Notes: generated by a model from the letters alone, not told the origin. A stretch of 64,000 bases of DNA from DAHUYF01 sp035945115 (GCA_035945115.1 DASZAN010000113.1:15508-79507), one strand, 5' to 3'. Positions 43,577 through 51,879 are shown, counted from the first letter of the stretch. Numbers and translations are program-made.

Positions 43577-44860
43577 ATGCAGACAAATTTTTCCCTCGCG
43601 CAACTGGCCGATCCCGAGCTTCGCGAAGCCGACAAGATCCTCAGGACCTGCGTCCATTGCGGCTTCTGCACCGCCACATGCCCCACATACGTGCTGCTTG
43701 GCGACGAGCTCGACGGGCCGCGCGGACGCATCTACCTCATCAAGGAGATGCTGGAGAATCGCCGCGACGCCACGGCGCCGGTGGTGAAGCACATCGATCG
43801 CTGTCTCTCCTGCCTCTCCTGCATGACGACCTGTCCTTCTGGCGTGCATTACATGCACCTCGTCGACCAAGCGCGTCAGCGCATCGAAGCAACATACAAA
43901 CGGCCCTTCGCCGAGCGTTGGCTGCGCCGCCTGCTGGCGACGGTGCTGCCGCGTCCCGGACTTTTTCGCCTCGCATTGGTGGCGGCGAAGCTCGCGCGAC
44001 CCGCCGCCGCGCTGCTGCCGGGCCGTCTCGCCACGCTCGCGAGAATGGCGCCGCGGCGGCTCCGCGGACCCGCCCAGACCGAGCGCCCGCAAGTCTTTCC
44101 TGCGATGGGCACGCGGCGGAAGCGCGTGGCGCTGCTCACCGGCTGCGCACAGCAGGTGCTCGCGCCCGAGATCAACGAAGCGACCGTACGGCTCCTGACG
44201 CGTCACGGCTGCGAGGTGGTGGTGGCGGAAGGCGCCGGCTGCTGCGGCGGCATCGTCCATCACATGGGGCGCGACGCGCTCCACTTCGCCAAGCGCAACA
44301 TCGATGCGTGGACACGCGAGATCGAGGGCGACGGGCTCGATGCGATCATCATCAATACCTCGGGCTGCGGCGTCACGGTGAAAGACTACGGCTATATGCT
44401 GCGGAGCGACGTCGATTATCGCAAGAAATCGGCACAGGTCTCGGCGCTCACCAAGGACATCACCGAGTTGATGGCGGAGATCGGCATCATGGCGCCGGTG
44501 AACGCCACCGGGCGGCGCGTTGCCTATCACGTCGCCTGCTCGCTGCAGCACGGGCAGAAGGTACTCGCCCCGCCGAAGCAGCTCCTCGCCGCCGCCGGTT
44601 TCACCGTGCTCGACATCCCCGAGGCGCATCTCTGCTGCGGCTCGGCCGGCACCTACAACATGCTGCAGCCGGCGATCGCGGAACGGCTCGGCGAGCGCAA
44701 GGTGCGCAACATCGAGAGCACCAAGCCCGAGCTCGTCGCCGCCGGCAATGTCGGCTGCATCGAGCAGATCGCGCGCGGCACGGACCTGCCAGTGGTGCAC
44801 ACGGTCGAGCTCTTGGACTGGGCGACCGGCGGGCCGATGCCGGCGGCGCTCAGCCGCTGA
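43577..44860 (+). CDS. glcF: Glycolate oxidase iron-sulfur subunit GlcF
   Basis: This 427-residue protein carries two [4Fe-4S] clusters (CVHCGFCTATCPT and CLSCLSCMTTCPSG) and two CCG domains (LTGCAQQVLAPEI, AGCCGGIVHHMG, and AYHVACSLQHGQK, HLCCGSAGTYN). It takes electrons from GlcD/GlcE and passes them toward the quinone pool. The ATG at 43577 is 7 bases past glcE. Its last 11 bases overlap the convergent TVP38 gene. Confidence 0.95.
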   Translation: MQTNFSLAQLADPELREADKILRTCVHCGFCTATCPTYVLLGDELDGPRGRIYLIKEMLENRRDATAPVVKHIDRCLSCLSCMTTCPSGVHYMHLVDQARQRIEATYKRPFAERWLRRLLATVLPRPGLFRLALVAAKLARPAAALLPGRLATLARMAPRRLRGPAQTERPQVFPAMGTRRKRVALLTGCAQQVLAPEINEATVRLLTRHGCEVVVAEGAGCCGGIVHHMGRDALHFAKRNIDAWTREIEGDGLDAIIINTSGCGVTVKDYGYMLRSDVDYRKKSAQVSALTKDITELMAEIGIMAPVNATGRRVAYHVACSLQHGQKVLAPPKQLLAAAGFTVLDIPEAHLCCGSAGTYNMLQPAIAERLGERKVRNIESTKPELVAAGNVGCIEQIARGTDLPVVHTVELLDWATGGPMPAALSR

Positions 44861-45527
44861 GGCGAGAGCCGCGGCGCGCGAGTCGCGGCAGGACGATCGA
44901 GAGCGCGAGCACGATGACGCCGACGAGTGTCGGCACCAGCCAATCGGCGCGGCCGGCGGCGATGCGCTCGCCCGCGGCGCCGAACTCGACGCAGGCGATG
45001 GTCATCGGCAGCTGGCCCAAGAGCGAGCCCAGCGCATAAGCGCCGAGATCGAGGCGCGTCAGACCGAGCGCATAATTGCTGAGGGAATGCGGGATCACCG
45101 GCACCAAGCGGAGCATGGCGACCGCGCGCCAGCCGCCGCCCTCGGCGCGCAGCAGAATTGGACCGATGCGCCGGAGATTCTCGAGATCGATGAGCCCGCG
45201 ATTGGCGGCGCGCGCCAGGAGAAAGCCGGCGACGGCACCGAGAACGCTGCCAAGCGCCGCCCAGAGCGTACCCCACCAGACGCCCCAGAGCGCACCCGCC
45301 GCCACCGCCAGCACGGTACGGGGAAAAAAGATGAGGCTCGCGATGATGTGGCAGACGAGGAAGACGAGTGGCGCCGCGGGATAGCGTGCGAGCGTCTCGG
45401 CGATGGCGGCGGCGTCGAGCGCGCTTCGATGGGCGAAAGCGAAGCTCGCGCCCGCCAGGACGAGCAGCACGAGCGCGACGCGCCCGGTCGCGCGCAAGAA
45501 GCGGAGAGCGGGTGTCGGTTCAGACAT
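44850..45527 (-). CDS. TVP38/TMEM64 family membrane protein
   Basis: This 225-residue protein has about five helices and a central block FFPRTVLAVAAGALWG followed by the family motif LRLVPVIPHSLSNYALGLTRL. TVP38/DedA-type proteins act in lipid scrambling or flipping and envelope maintenance. It is downstream of the GT2 gene and overlaps it by 8 bases, so the two form a translation-coupled pair, perhaps for a lipid-linked sugar. The end overlaps glcF by 11 bases on the opposite strand. Confidence 0.88.
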   Translation of the reverse strand: MSEPTPALRFLRATGRVALVLLVLAGASFAFAHRSALDAAAIAETLARYPAAPLVFLVCHIIASLIFFPRTVLAVAAGALWGVWWGTLWAALGSVLGAVAGFLLARAANRGLIDLENLRRIGPILLRAEGGGWRAVAMLRLVPVIPHSLSNYALGLTRLDLGAYALGSLLGQLPMTIACVEFGAAGERIAAGRADWLVPTLVGVIVLALSIVLPRLARRGSRLSG

Positions 45528-46242
45528 CGTCGGGAACGATCTCCGCGGTCTTGGCGCGCCGCATCAGCCACATCACGCCCACGAGGTCGACGATGCCGAC
45601 GAAGAGGCGATCGAGCGTGCCGTAATTGGAGCGGCCGCGCTCGCGCGGGCGATGGTTGACCGGCACCGAGAGGACGCGTCCGCCGGCGCGCCGCACCAAC
45701 GCGGGAAGAAAGCGATGGTTGTGATCGAAGAAGGGCAGCTCGAGATAAAGCGCGCGCGGAAAGAGCTTGAGGCCGCAGCCGCTATCGGGCGTGCCGTCGC
45801 CGAGCAGCGCGCGCCGGACGGCATTGGCGATACGCGAGGAGAGCCGCTTCACCGCACTGTCGCGGCGCCGCGCGCGAAGGCCTGCCACGAGGAGCGGCGG
45901 TTCGCTCGGTGCTGTCTTCGCCATCTGCCAAAGCCGCGGAATGTCGGCGGGGTCGTTCTGCCCGTCGCCATCGAGCGTCGCGATCCAGGGCGCGCGCGCC
46001 GCTTTGACGCCGGTGCGGATCGCCGTGCTCTGGCCGAAGCTCCGGCGGTGGCGGATAAGACGGAGCCGTGGCGTCGCGCGCGCGAGCGCCGACACCGCCG
46101 CCGCCGTATCGTCCGCTGAGCCGTCGTCGACATAAACGATCTCGTAGTCGAGCGCGCCCTCGAGCGCGGCGGCGATTTCGTGCACGAGCGGCGCGATGTT
46201 GGGCGCCTCATTGCGCACGGGAATGACGACGGAAAGGTCCAT
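45520..46242 (-). CDS. GT2 glycosyltransferase, DPM1/ArnC-like
   Basis: This 240-residue GT-A enzyme starts DLSVVIPVRNEAPNIAPLVHEI, has YVDDGSADDTAAAV, and the metal-binding DGDGQNDPADI, all typical of dolichol/polyprenyl-phosphate mannosyltransferase-like enzymes. It lacks the C-terminal membrane helices of the ArnC/GtrB branch, so it is the short soluble form. The ATG at 46242 begins at the first strand; the longer reading (to 46446) is low-complexity. It is coupled to the TVP38 gene by an 8-base overlap and would make a lipid-linked sugar. Confidence 0.9.
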   Translation of the reverse strand: MDLSVVIPVRNEAPNIAPLVHEIAAALEGALDYEIVYVDDGSADDTAAAVSALARATPRLRLIRHRRSFGQSTAIRTGVKAARAPWIATLDGDGQNDPADIPRLWQMAKTAPSEPPLLVAGLRARRRDSAVKRLSSRIANAVRRALLGDGTPDSGCGLKLFPRALYLELPFFDHNHRFLPALVRRAGGRVLSVPVNHRPRERGRSNYGTLDRLFVGIVDLVGVMWLMRRAKTAEIVPDDV

Positions 46243-46324
46243 GGGGCGAGCCGGTCTAGCACGGCGGCCCCGCTCGGGCAAAAGGTCGGCGGCGGTTCGT
46301 TCTTTGTTCGGTCGATCGTTCCGC

Positions 46325-46700
46325 TTACGCGCGATGGAGCGGCACGTCTTCGACCCGCGCGAAGATCGTGAGGCCCAATTCGCGCACGACGCGCACCATG
46401 GCGTCGGCGCCCTGAGACGGGCCGCCGATGCGCAGGCAGGCGTCACAGCGGCTGAGCACGCGCTTGGCGATCGGATGGAAGATCTCGTTGAAGGTTGCGT
46501 CGCCGATGCCCTAGGAGCCGGCGCTCTCGATGAGCGGCAGCGCCAGCGCCTCGCCGGTGATCGGCAGATGGCCGGCGCGGAAGAGCCGGAGCGCCGCCTC
46601 GTTCATCGCCCGCATGTTGGCGGCGATGAGCGCCGGATCGTCGTTCGTGCCGGAGCGGTAAGGACCGGCGGATGAGTATCATCAAAGGCGCTTCCGCCAT
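46325..46700 (-). pseudogene. Broken small nucleotide/DUF4406-like gene
   Basis: On the minus strand a good start (MAEAPLMILI) runs into a frameshift around 46668-46674, after which the reading continues in another frame as GPYRSGTNDDPALIAANMR. A TAG stop then interrupts it after PLIESAGS (near 46512), and the protein resumes GIGDATFNEIFHPIAKRV and ends at a TAA at 46325. The pieces resemble a small protein with GPYRSGTND and ARCDACLRIGGPSQGAD-like motifs, of the DUF4406 or nucleoside-deoxyribosyltransferase-like kind. One insertion and one base change would restore it, so sequencing errors are a possible alternative. Family call is tentative. Confidence 0.65.
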
Positions 46701-46763
46701 GTTGTCTCCCGGCGTCGCGTATCGTGATTGGCGTTATCGTTGGCGGAGTCTATCATTCCGTGC

Positions 46764-47324
46764 ATGGCCCGGGCCGGTCGATTTCTGAGCGCAGCCCTCC
46801 TCCTTTCGGCTTTCGCAGCTCCTCCCGCGGGAGCGGCGCAAGACGATGCACGGCTCGATCCGCTCTTCGCGAAGCTCAAAGGCGAGATCGCCGACAACGA
46901 GGCACGCGCCATCGAGCGGCAGATCTGGCAAATCTGGACGGAGCATCGCAATCCCGAGATCGAGCGGCTGATGCGCCACGGCCTCTCGGCGATGAGCGAG
47001 GACGATTCACAGGAAGCGCTCGACACGTTCAACACGATCGTCAAGCACGACAAGAATTTCGCCGAGGGCTGGAACAAGCGCGCAACAATGGAATTCGTTA
47101 TGGGCGACTTCGAAGCGAGCGTCGCCGACATCGAGCGCACGCTGGCGCTCGAGCCGCGGCATTTCGGGGCGCTTTCGGGATTGGGACGGATCTATCTTGC
47201 CTTGAAGAAGAAGGCGGCCGCGCTCAAGGCCTTCCGCGCCGCGCTCACGATCGACCCGCATCTCGACGGCGTGCGGCTGAAGGTGGAGGAGCTGGAAAAG
47301 GAAGTCGGCGGCAACCCGATTTGA
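46764..47324 (+). CDS. Exported TPR-repeat protein
   Basis: This 186-residue protein has a signal peptide (about 1-24, ending AAPPAGAAQ) and two to three TPR repeats in the C-terminal half: FNTIVKHDKNFAEGWNKRAT, VADIERTLALEPRHFGALSG and AFRAALTIDPHLDGVRL. It probably mediates protein-protein contacts in the periplasm. The ATG at 46764 begins the signal peptide; a TTG at 46728 would add 12 unneeded residues. It is divergent from the broken gene and followed by a palindromic repeat. Confidence 0.85.
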   Translation: MARAGRFLSAALLLSAFAAPPAGAAQDDARLDPLFAKLKGEIADNEARAIERQIWQIWTEHRNPEIERLMRHGLSAMSEDDSQEALDTFNTIVKHDKNFAEGWNKRATMEFVMGDFEASVADIERTLALEPRHFGALSGLGRIYLALKKKAAALKAFRAALTIDPHLDGVRLKVEELEKEVGGNPI

Positions 47325-47347
47325 TCGTTCCTACTTTAAAAGAACAT

Positions 47348-47432
47348 CCCGTCATTCCCGCGAAAGCGGGAATCCAGGGTTGCAGAGTCCCATCGCCGGC
47401 CCGGGGTCCCTGCTTTCGCAGGGACGACGAGG
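47348..47432. repeat. Composite palindromic repeat (GTCATTCCCGCGAAAGCGGG type)
   Basis: CCCGTCATTCCCGCGAAAGC and GCGGGAATCCAG form one hairpin, and GGGGTCCCTGCTTTCGCAGG a second. The whole block of about 85 bases ends CGACGAGG. This repeat family is widespread in proteobacteria. It lies between the TPR gene and the DUF1800 gene and may end the TPR transcript. Confidence 0.75.
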
Positions 47433-47524
47433 TTGTTAAGGCCGCTGCCATCAGATCGTCTTAGGGATATTTGAACCTTCATCACCCTATCACCAGCGAG
47501 CCTTCTTTCCGGTGATTTGCTCGA

Positions 47525-48865
47525 ATGCCAGCGAATGCCGCCCATGATGCGCTGATCGCCGCGACGCGGTTCGGCATTGCCGCGCGCGGCGACGATCTCA
47601 CCAAGATCGGCCGCGATCCGCGCGGCTGGGTCTTGGGGCAGTTGGCGCATCGCCCGACGACGCTTTCCGGCAATCTCCCCAATTCCGCCAAGATGGTCGC
47701 GGCCGAGTTCGAGATGCGCCGCGACAAGCGGCAAGGCGATGACGCGGCGAAGCGCGAGTTCAATCAGCGCATGCGCGCCGTCTACCTCGACGAGATCGAG
47801 GCGCGGACGCGGGCCGCCATCGAGAGCGAGACGCCGCTCCTCGAGCGGTTGACGCGCTTCTGGAGCAATCATTTCACCGTCTCGATCTTGCGCCCGGCGA
47901 TCCGCGGCTTTGCCGGCGCTTTCGAGCGCGAGGCGATCCGGCCTTATGTCACGGGCCGCTTCCGCGACATGCTGCTGGCGGTCGCACGTCATCCGGCGAT
48001 GCTGCTTTATCTCGACAATGCCATCTCGATCGGACCCGACTCCGTCATCGGCCAGCGGCGCGACAAGGGGCTCAACGAGAATCTCGGCCGCGAGCTCTTG
48101 GAGCTGCACACGCTCGGCGTCGATGGCGGCTATACCCAGGCCGACGTCGTGGCGCTCGCGCGCATTCTCACTGGGTGGTCCGTGGCGCGCCTCGAGGAGC
48201 CCAATTCCGGCATGTTCCGCTTCCGCCCGATGGTGCACGAGCCCGGCGCCAAGACGCTGCTCGGCCGCGTCTACGACGAGGCGGGCGAAGGGGAAGGCGT
48301 GGCGGCGCTCGCCGCCATGGCGGCGCATCCTGCGACGGCGCGGCACATCGCAACGAAGCTCGCTCGCCATTTCATCGCCGACGCGCCGACGCGCGAGGCG
48401 GTCGAGCGCATCGCCCGCATGTTCCGCGAAACCGAGGGCGATCTGCGCCAGGTGACGGCGGCGGTGGTCAAAGAGGAAGCGGCGTGGCGAACACCACTCG
48501 CCAAGCTCCGCGCACCCGAGGACATGGTGCTGGCGGCCGAGCGGGTCACCGGCTTTGCGCTGCCCGCCGAGCCGCTCGCCAACGGCTTGAAGCTGCTCGA
48601 CCAGATGCCGTTCTTCGCCCCCTCGCCCGCGGGCTGGCCCGATGCCGCCGTCAATTGGGTCTCGCCCGAAGCGGTGCTGCACCGCGCGCAATGGTGCGAA
48701 AGCTTTGCTCAGCGCGTGCCCGATCCGCCGGAGCCGATGGCGCTCGCCGAGGTGGCGTTCGGACCCACGCTCGCCGCTGAGACGGTCGAGGCGATCCGCC
48801 GCGCCCCCTCGCGCCGCGCCGGCCTCGCCCTACTGCTCGCGAGCCCCGAATTCCAGAGGCGATGA
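47525..48865 (+). CDS. DUF1800 family protein
   Basis: This 446-residue protein belongs to DUF1800, which is commonly encoded together with a DUF1501 protein. Family segments are RLTRFWSNHFTVS, RPYVTGRFRDMLLAVARHPAML, YLDNAISIGP, NENLGRELLELHTLG and GYTQADVVALARILTGWS. No signal peptide or helix is seen. The function is unknown; DUF1800/DUF1501 pairs may take part in secreted or surface polymer work, but this is unproven. The stop overlaps the DUF1501 start (ATGA), so translation is coupled. Confidence 0.92.
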   Translation: MPANAAHDALIAATRFGIAARGDDLTKIGRDPRGWVLGQLAHRPTTLSGNLPNSAKMVAAEFEMRRDKRQGDDAAKREFNQRMRAVYLDEIEARTRAAIESETPLLERLTRFWSNHFTVSILRPAIRGFAGAFEREAIRPYVTGRFRDMLLAVARHPAMLLYLDNAISIGPDSVIGQRRDKGLNENLGRELLELHTLGVDGGYTQADVVALARILTGWSVARLEEPNSGMFRFRPMVHEPGAKTLLGRVYDEAGEGEGVAALAAMAAHPATARHIATKLARHFIADAPTREAVERIARMFRETEGDLRQVTAAVVKEEAAWRTPLAKLRAPEDMVLAAERVTGFALPAEPLANGLKLLDQMPFFAPSPAGWPDAAVNWVSPEAVLHRAQWCESFAQRVPDPPEPMALAEVAFGPTLAAETVEAIRRAPSRRAGLALLLASPEFQRR

Positions 48866-50085
48866 GAGGAATGCCCATGACATCGCGCCGCGGTGTTCTC
48901 CGTCTCATTGGCGCCGGCGCCGGCGCTTTCGTGCTGCCGGGCCTGCCCGGCGCCGTCTTCGCCGCCGCGCCCGGCGAGCGCCGCTTCATCGTCGTGCTGC
49001 TGCGCGGCGCGCTCGACGGCCTGGCGGCGGTGCCGCCGCTGGGCGACCCACGCTATCGCGAGGTGCGCGGCGCGCTCGCCTTGAAGCCGCCCGGCGAGGC
49101 GGGCGGCTGCCTCGCGCTCGACGGCACGTTCGCGCTCCACCCGGCGCTCGCGCCGATCCATCCCTATTGGGCAAAGCGCGAACTCCTCTTCGTCCACGCC
49201 GCCGGCAACGGCTACCGCACGCGCTCGCATTTCGACGCGCAGGACCTGATGGAGAGTGGGCTTGCGGCGAAGGAGCGCATCAGCGACGGCTGGCTCAATC
49301 GCGCGCTCGCGCTGATGCACGCCGGCGAACGCCGCGTCGGGCTCGCGGTGGGTGGGGCGGTACCGCTCATTTTGCGCGGCGCCGTACCGGTCGCGTCGTG
49401 GGAGCCGGCGGGCGGTCTGCGCGACGCCTCGCCCGAGTTTCTCAGCGCGTTGACGGCGCTCTATGCCAAAGACGCACTCCTCGGACCGGCGCTGGCGGAC
49501 GGATTGAAGGCCCAGAACTTCTCGCAGACGGTGCTCGGCGGGAACGCGGCGCCCGACGCGCGCGGCTTCGGTCCCAAGAGCTTTGCGCCGCTGGCGGAAG
49601 CAGCCGCCCGGCTCGTTGCCGCGCGCGACGGTCCGCGCATCGCCGTGCTCGAGATGGGCGGTTGGGATACGCATGTGAATGAGGGCGCCGAGACCGGACG
49701 GCTCGCGCAAAATCTCGAGGGGCTCGCCACCGGCCTCGATGCACTGGCGAAAGCGATGGGGCCCGCCTGGGACGAGACCGTGCTCGTGGCGGTCACCGAG
49801 TTCGGCCGCACCGTCGCGGTCAACGGCAACAACGGCACCGATCACGGCACCGCCTCGGTGCTCCTCGTCATGGGCGGCCGAGTAAAGGGCGGGCGCGTCG
49901 CCGGCGATTGGCCGGGCCTCGCCCAGCTCGAGGACAATCGCGATCTCCGCGTCGCCACCGATTCGCGCCGCGTGATGAAGGGGATTTTGCGGGATCACCT
50001 AGGCCTCGATCCGGCGCGGCTCGACCGCACGGTCTTTCCTGATTCCAGCGCGCTGCGGCCGTTCGACGGGCTGCTGCAGGCTTAA
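48862..50085 (+). CDS. DUF1501 family exported protein
   Basis: This 407-residue protein has an N-terminal twin-arginine-like signal (MTSRRGVLRLIGAGAGAF, SRRxxL) and the DUF1501 domain, which is related to the alkaline-phosphatase/sulfatase-like fold. It has RRFIVVLLRGALDGLAAV, TRSHFDAQDLMESG, EMGGWDTHVNEG, VAVTEFGRTVAVNGNNGTDH and HGTASVLLVMGG. Tat export suggests it folds in the cytoplasm, perhaps with a metal. It is coupled to the DUF1800 gene by ATGA. The function is unknown. Confidence 0.92.
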   Translation: MRGMPMTSRRGVLRLIGAGAGAFVLPGLPGAVFAAAPGERRFIVVLLRGALDGLAAVPPLGDPRYREVRGALALKPPGEAGGCLALDGTFALHPALAPIHPYWAKRELLFVHAAGNGYRTRSHFDAQDLMESGLAAKERISDGWLNRALALMHAGERRVGLAVGGAVPLILRGAVPVASWEPAGGLRDASPEFLSALTALYAKDALLGPALADGLKAQNFSQTVLGGNAAPDARGFGPKSFAPLAEAAARLVAARDGPRIAVLEMGGWDTHVNEGAETGRLAQNLEGLATGLDALAKAMGPAWDETVLVAVTEFGRTVAVNGNNGTDHGTASVLLVMGGRVKGGRVAGDWPGLAQLEDNRDLRVATDSRRVMKGILRDHLGLDPARLDRTVFPDSSALRPFDGLLQA

Positions 50086-50117
50086 GGCGATCGAGGCGCA
50101 CTAGACAATGGCACACG

Positions 50118-50783
50118 TTGACCACCATCGGTTCAACAGAGACGATGATACCGAAGGCGTCACACAGGCACTTTGTGGTTCTCGGCACATTCGTTGTCTC
50201 GCCTGACTGGTGGTCCGATCCGGTTTCCGCCCCGTGGCGCCCTACTGCGCCAGAGGGCCTCAGCGTCGAGACCTTGCGCGTCGTGCTGCGTCGCGACCAC
50301 CCGCTCGCGGGCGCCCAGCAAGTCGCATTCGAGGACCTCAGGGATACTGCGCTGGTATCGCTGCCGACGCGCTCCCGCACACAGCGGTCGGTCGACGCTG
50401 CCGCAACGTCCGCCGGATTCGCGCTGCGACATTCAGTGACCGTTGGTCTTCCGCTCACGCTCTTCAACCTCGTCAGCAGCGGCGCCGGCGTGGCGATTGT
50501 TCCTGGCGGCCCTCCGCCCTTGCCAGCGTTCAAGCATCTCGTCTCGCATCTGTTGGTGAAGCCAATCCTTTCGAGCGAAGTCGGCATCAGCCACCTGCGA
50601 GAGCGGGGACCGTCGCCAGCCGCCGCGGGCTTGCTGGCACGCGCCGTCGCTCGATTAGCACGCAGTCCCAGAAGCATCGAATTCGTGAATACCTCTCGCG
50701 CTCGCTCTCAAGCTTTCGAGATGATGGCCGAGAGCGCAGAAGTTCCCTCTCGTCTCCGGAAGCACCCTACCGCGCGCGGGTGA
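50118..50783 (+). pseudogene. 5'-truncated LysR-type regulator remnant
   Basis: The reading frame encodes most of a LysR substrate-binding domain (LRVVLRRDHPLAGAQQVAFE, DTALVSLPTRSRTQRSVD, TLFNLVSSGAGVAIVPGGPP), but the N-terminal helix-turn-helix and linker are missing. Only about 30 bases separate it from the DUF1501 stop, so the missing part was deleted rather than overlooked. It still has an open frame of 221 codons and a possible TTG or ATG start, but would not bind DNA. The end overlaps the HxlR gene by 17 bases on the opposite strand. The C-terminal tail after LARAVARLARSP is unlike LysR proteins. Confidence 0.65.
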
Positions 50784-51123
50784 GACTAGCCGAACCTGCC
50801 CTGCTTCTTGCCCAAGTGTCCGCCCAGGCGTGGAGTTGCAGAATCAGTGGCGTCAGCGATTGCCCCGCTTCGCTCAGACGATAGCCGCCATCGTCATGAT
50901 CAACGAGGCGCGCCGTTCGCAACTCCTTGAGGCGCCTGTTCAGCACGCTGGGATTCGTCTCGGCCGCCGCTTGGAGCGCGCGGAAGGTCAGCGGCTCCTC
51001 GGCACGCGACAGCTCCCAGAGTACCCGCAGCGCCATGCGCCTGCCCAGGAGGTCGAGCAGCGCCATGATGGGACGGCCGCTTTTTGAACCGCGTACGCGC
51101 CGGCCGGGTCGCAGCAGATTCAT
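50767..51123 (-). CDS. HxlR family transcriptional regulator
   Basis: This 118-residue winged-helix regulator has GRRMALRVLWELSRAEEPLT, FRALQAAAETNPSVLNRRLK, the recognition helix, and ELRTARLVDHDDGGYRLSEA, the wing. It lacks the N-terminal cysteine used by redox-sensing HxlR members. The gene is divergent from the carboxymuconolactone-decarboxylase-like gene, and the ATG at 51123 abuts the first of two operator-like repeats. So it probably represses itself and the neighbour gene, with the signal unknown. Confidence 0.88.
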   Translation of the reverse strand: MNLLRPGRRVRGSKSGRPIMALLDLLGRRMALRVLWELSRAEEPLTFRALQAAAETNPSVLNRRLKELRTARLVDHDDGGYRLSEAGQSLTPLILQLHAWADTWARSRAGSASLTRAR

Positions 51124-51140
51124 GCTATCTTTTTCATAGC
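51124..51140. promoter_or_regulatory. HxlR operator 1 (GCTAT-N7-ATAGC)
   Basis: The site is GCTAT, seven bases (CTTTTTC), ATAGC, a perfect 5-bp inverted repeat. It starts right after the HxlR start codon on the upstream side. Operator 2 has the same arms and spacing. Confidence 0.8.
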
Positions 51141-51155
51141 AAGTTGGATATCTTG

Positions 51156-51172
51156 GCTATGAGTTTCATAGC
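51156..51172. promoter_or_regulatory. HxlR operator 2 (GCTAT-N7-ATAGC)
   Basis: The site is GCTAT, seven bases (GAGTTTC), ATAGC. The centre lies 32 bases from operator 1, three helical turns, so two dimers could bind the same face. It is 16 bases upstream of the carboxymuconolactone-decarboxylase-like start. Confidence 0.8.
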
Positions 51173-51187
51173 ACGGAGCACCCGCTG

Positions 51188-51733
51188 ATGACAGCCCGCA
51201 TCGCACCGGCCCAACCGCCTTATGCCCCGGCAGTGCAGGCCGCTTTCGACCAGATCTTGCCGCCCGGCGTGCCGCCGTTGGTCTTGTTCATCACCATCGC
51301 CCGCGACCAGCGGCTGTTCGGCCGCTTCCGCGGCGGCAGTCTGCTCGACCCAGGGCATCTCACTTTGCGCCAGCGCGAAATCGTCATCTACCGCATCACC
51401 GCGCTTGCCGGCTCCGAGTACCAATGGGGCGTGCATGTGTTCTTCTTCGCCCGCAGCGCGAACATCGATTCGGAGCAGCAGCGTTCGCTCGTGCGCGGCG
51501 GCAGCGACGACCCGTGCTGGTCGCCGGAGGAGCGTCTCCTGATCCGCGCGTGCGACAGCCTGCACACCAGCTGCGATCTCGACGACGCATTGTGGGGCGC
51601 CCTCAGAAGCGTCTTGAGCGAAGAGGCGCTCATCGAACTGCTGATGCTCGCCGGCTTCTATCGTACCGTGAGCTATCTCACGAACGCCTTGCGGTTGCCG
51701 CTGGAGCATTATGCGGCACGCTTTCCTACCTAG
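51188..51733 (+). CDS. Carboxymuconolactone decarboxylase family protein
   Basis: This 181-residue protein has the AhpD-like fold with the family segment LRQREIVIYRITALAGSEYQWGVHVFF and GFYRTVSYLTNALRLPLE. The usual CxxC pair of AhpD peroxidases is absent, so it belongs to the non-thiol (CMD) branch. The substrate is unknown. It is divergent from an HxlR regulator, sharing two operators. The stop codon TAG is part of the first arm of the inverted repeat that follows. Confidence 0.88.
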   Translation: MTARIAPAQPPYAPAVQAAFDQILPPGVPPLVLFITIARDQRLFGRFRGGSLLDPGHLTLRQREIVIYRITALAGSEYQWGVHVFFFARSANIDSEQQRSLVRGGSDDPCWSPEERLLIRACDSLHTSCDLDDALWGALRSVLSEEALIELLMLAGFYRTVSYLTNALRLPLEHYAARFPT

Positions 51734-51829
51734 TGGTACCAATCTGACATTTGGAATCCTATCCGCACGAGTCCGATCAATGGGATAGGAGATGCGGGCC
51801 GGAGCCAAGTGTCAGATTCGATCCACTAG
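51730..51829. repeat. 100-bp imperfect inverted repeat
   Basis: CTAGTGG and AATCTGACATTTGG at the left end match CCAAGTGTCAGATTCGATCC and CCACTAG at the right end. Inner arms ATCCTATCC and GGGATAGGAGAT also pair. The unit is a near-complete foldback of 100 bases with outer ends CTAGTGG/CCACTAG, resembling a small mobile palindrome. It overlaps the last codon of the upstream gene. Confidence 0.7.
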
Positions 51830-51879
51830 GCCCCCAATGATCGCTCTGGTGCAGGTCTACTCGACTTTCGTTAGCCCCT

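Noticed and set aside
45520..46446. 308-residue version of the GT2 gene
   Set aside because: The extra N-terminal residues overlap the broken gene and lack any fold; the ATG at 46242 opens the GT-A domain.
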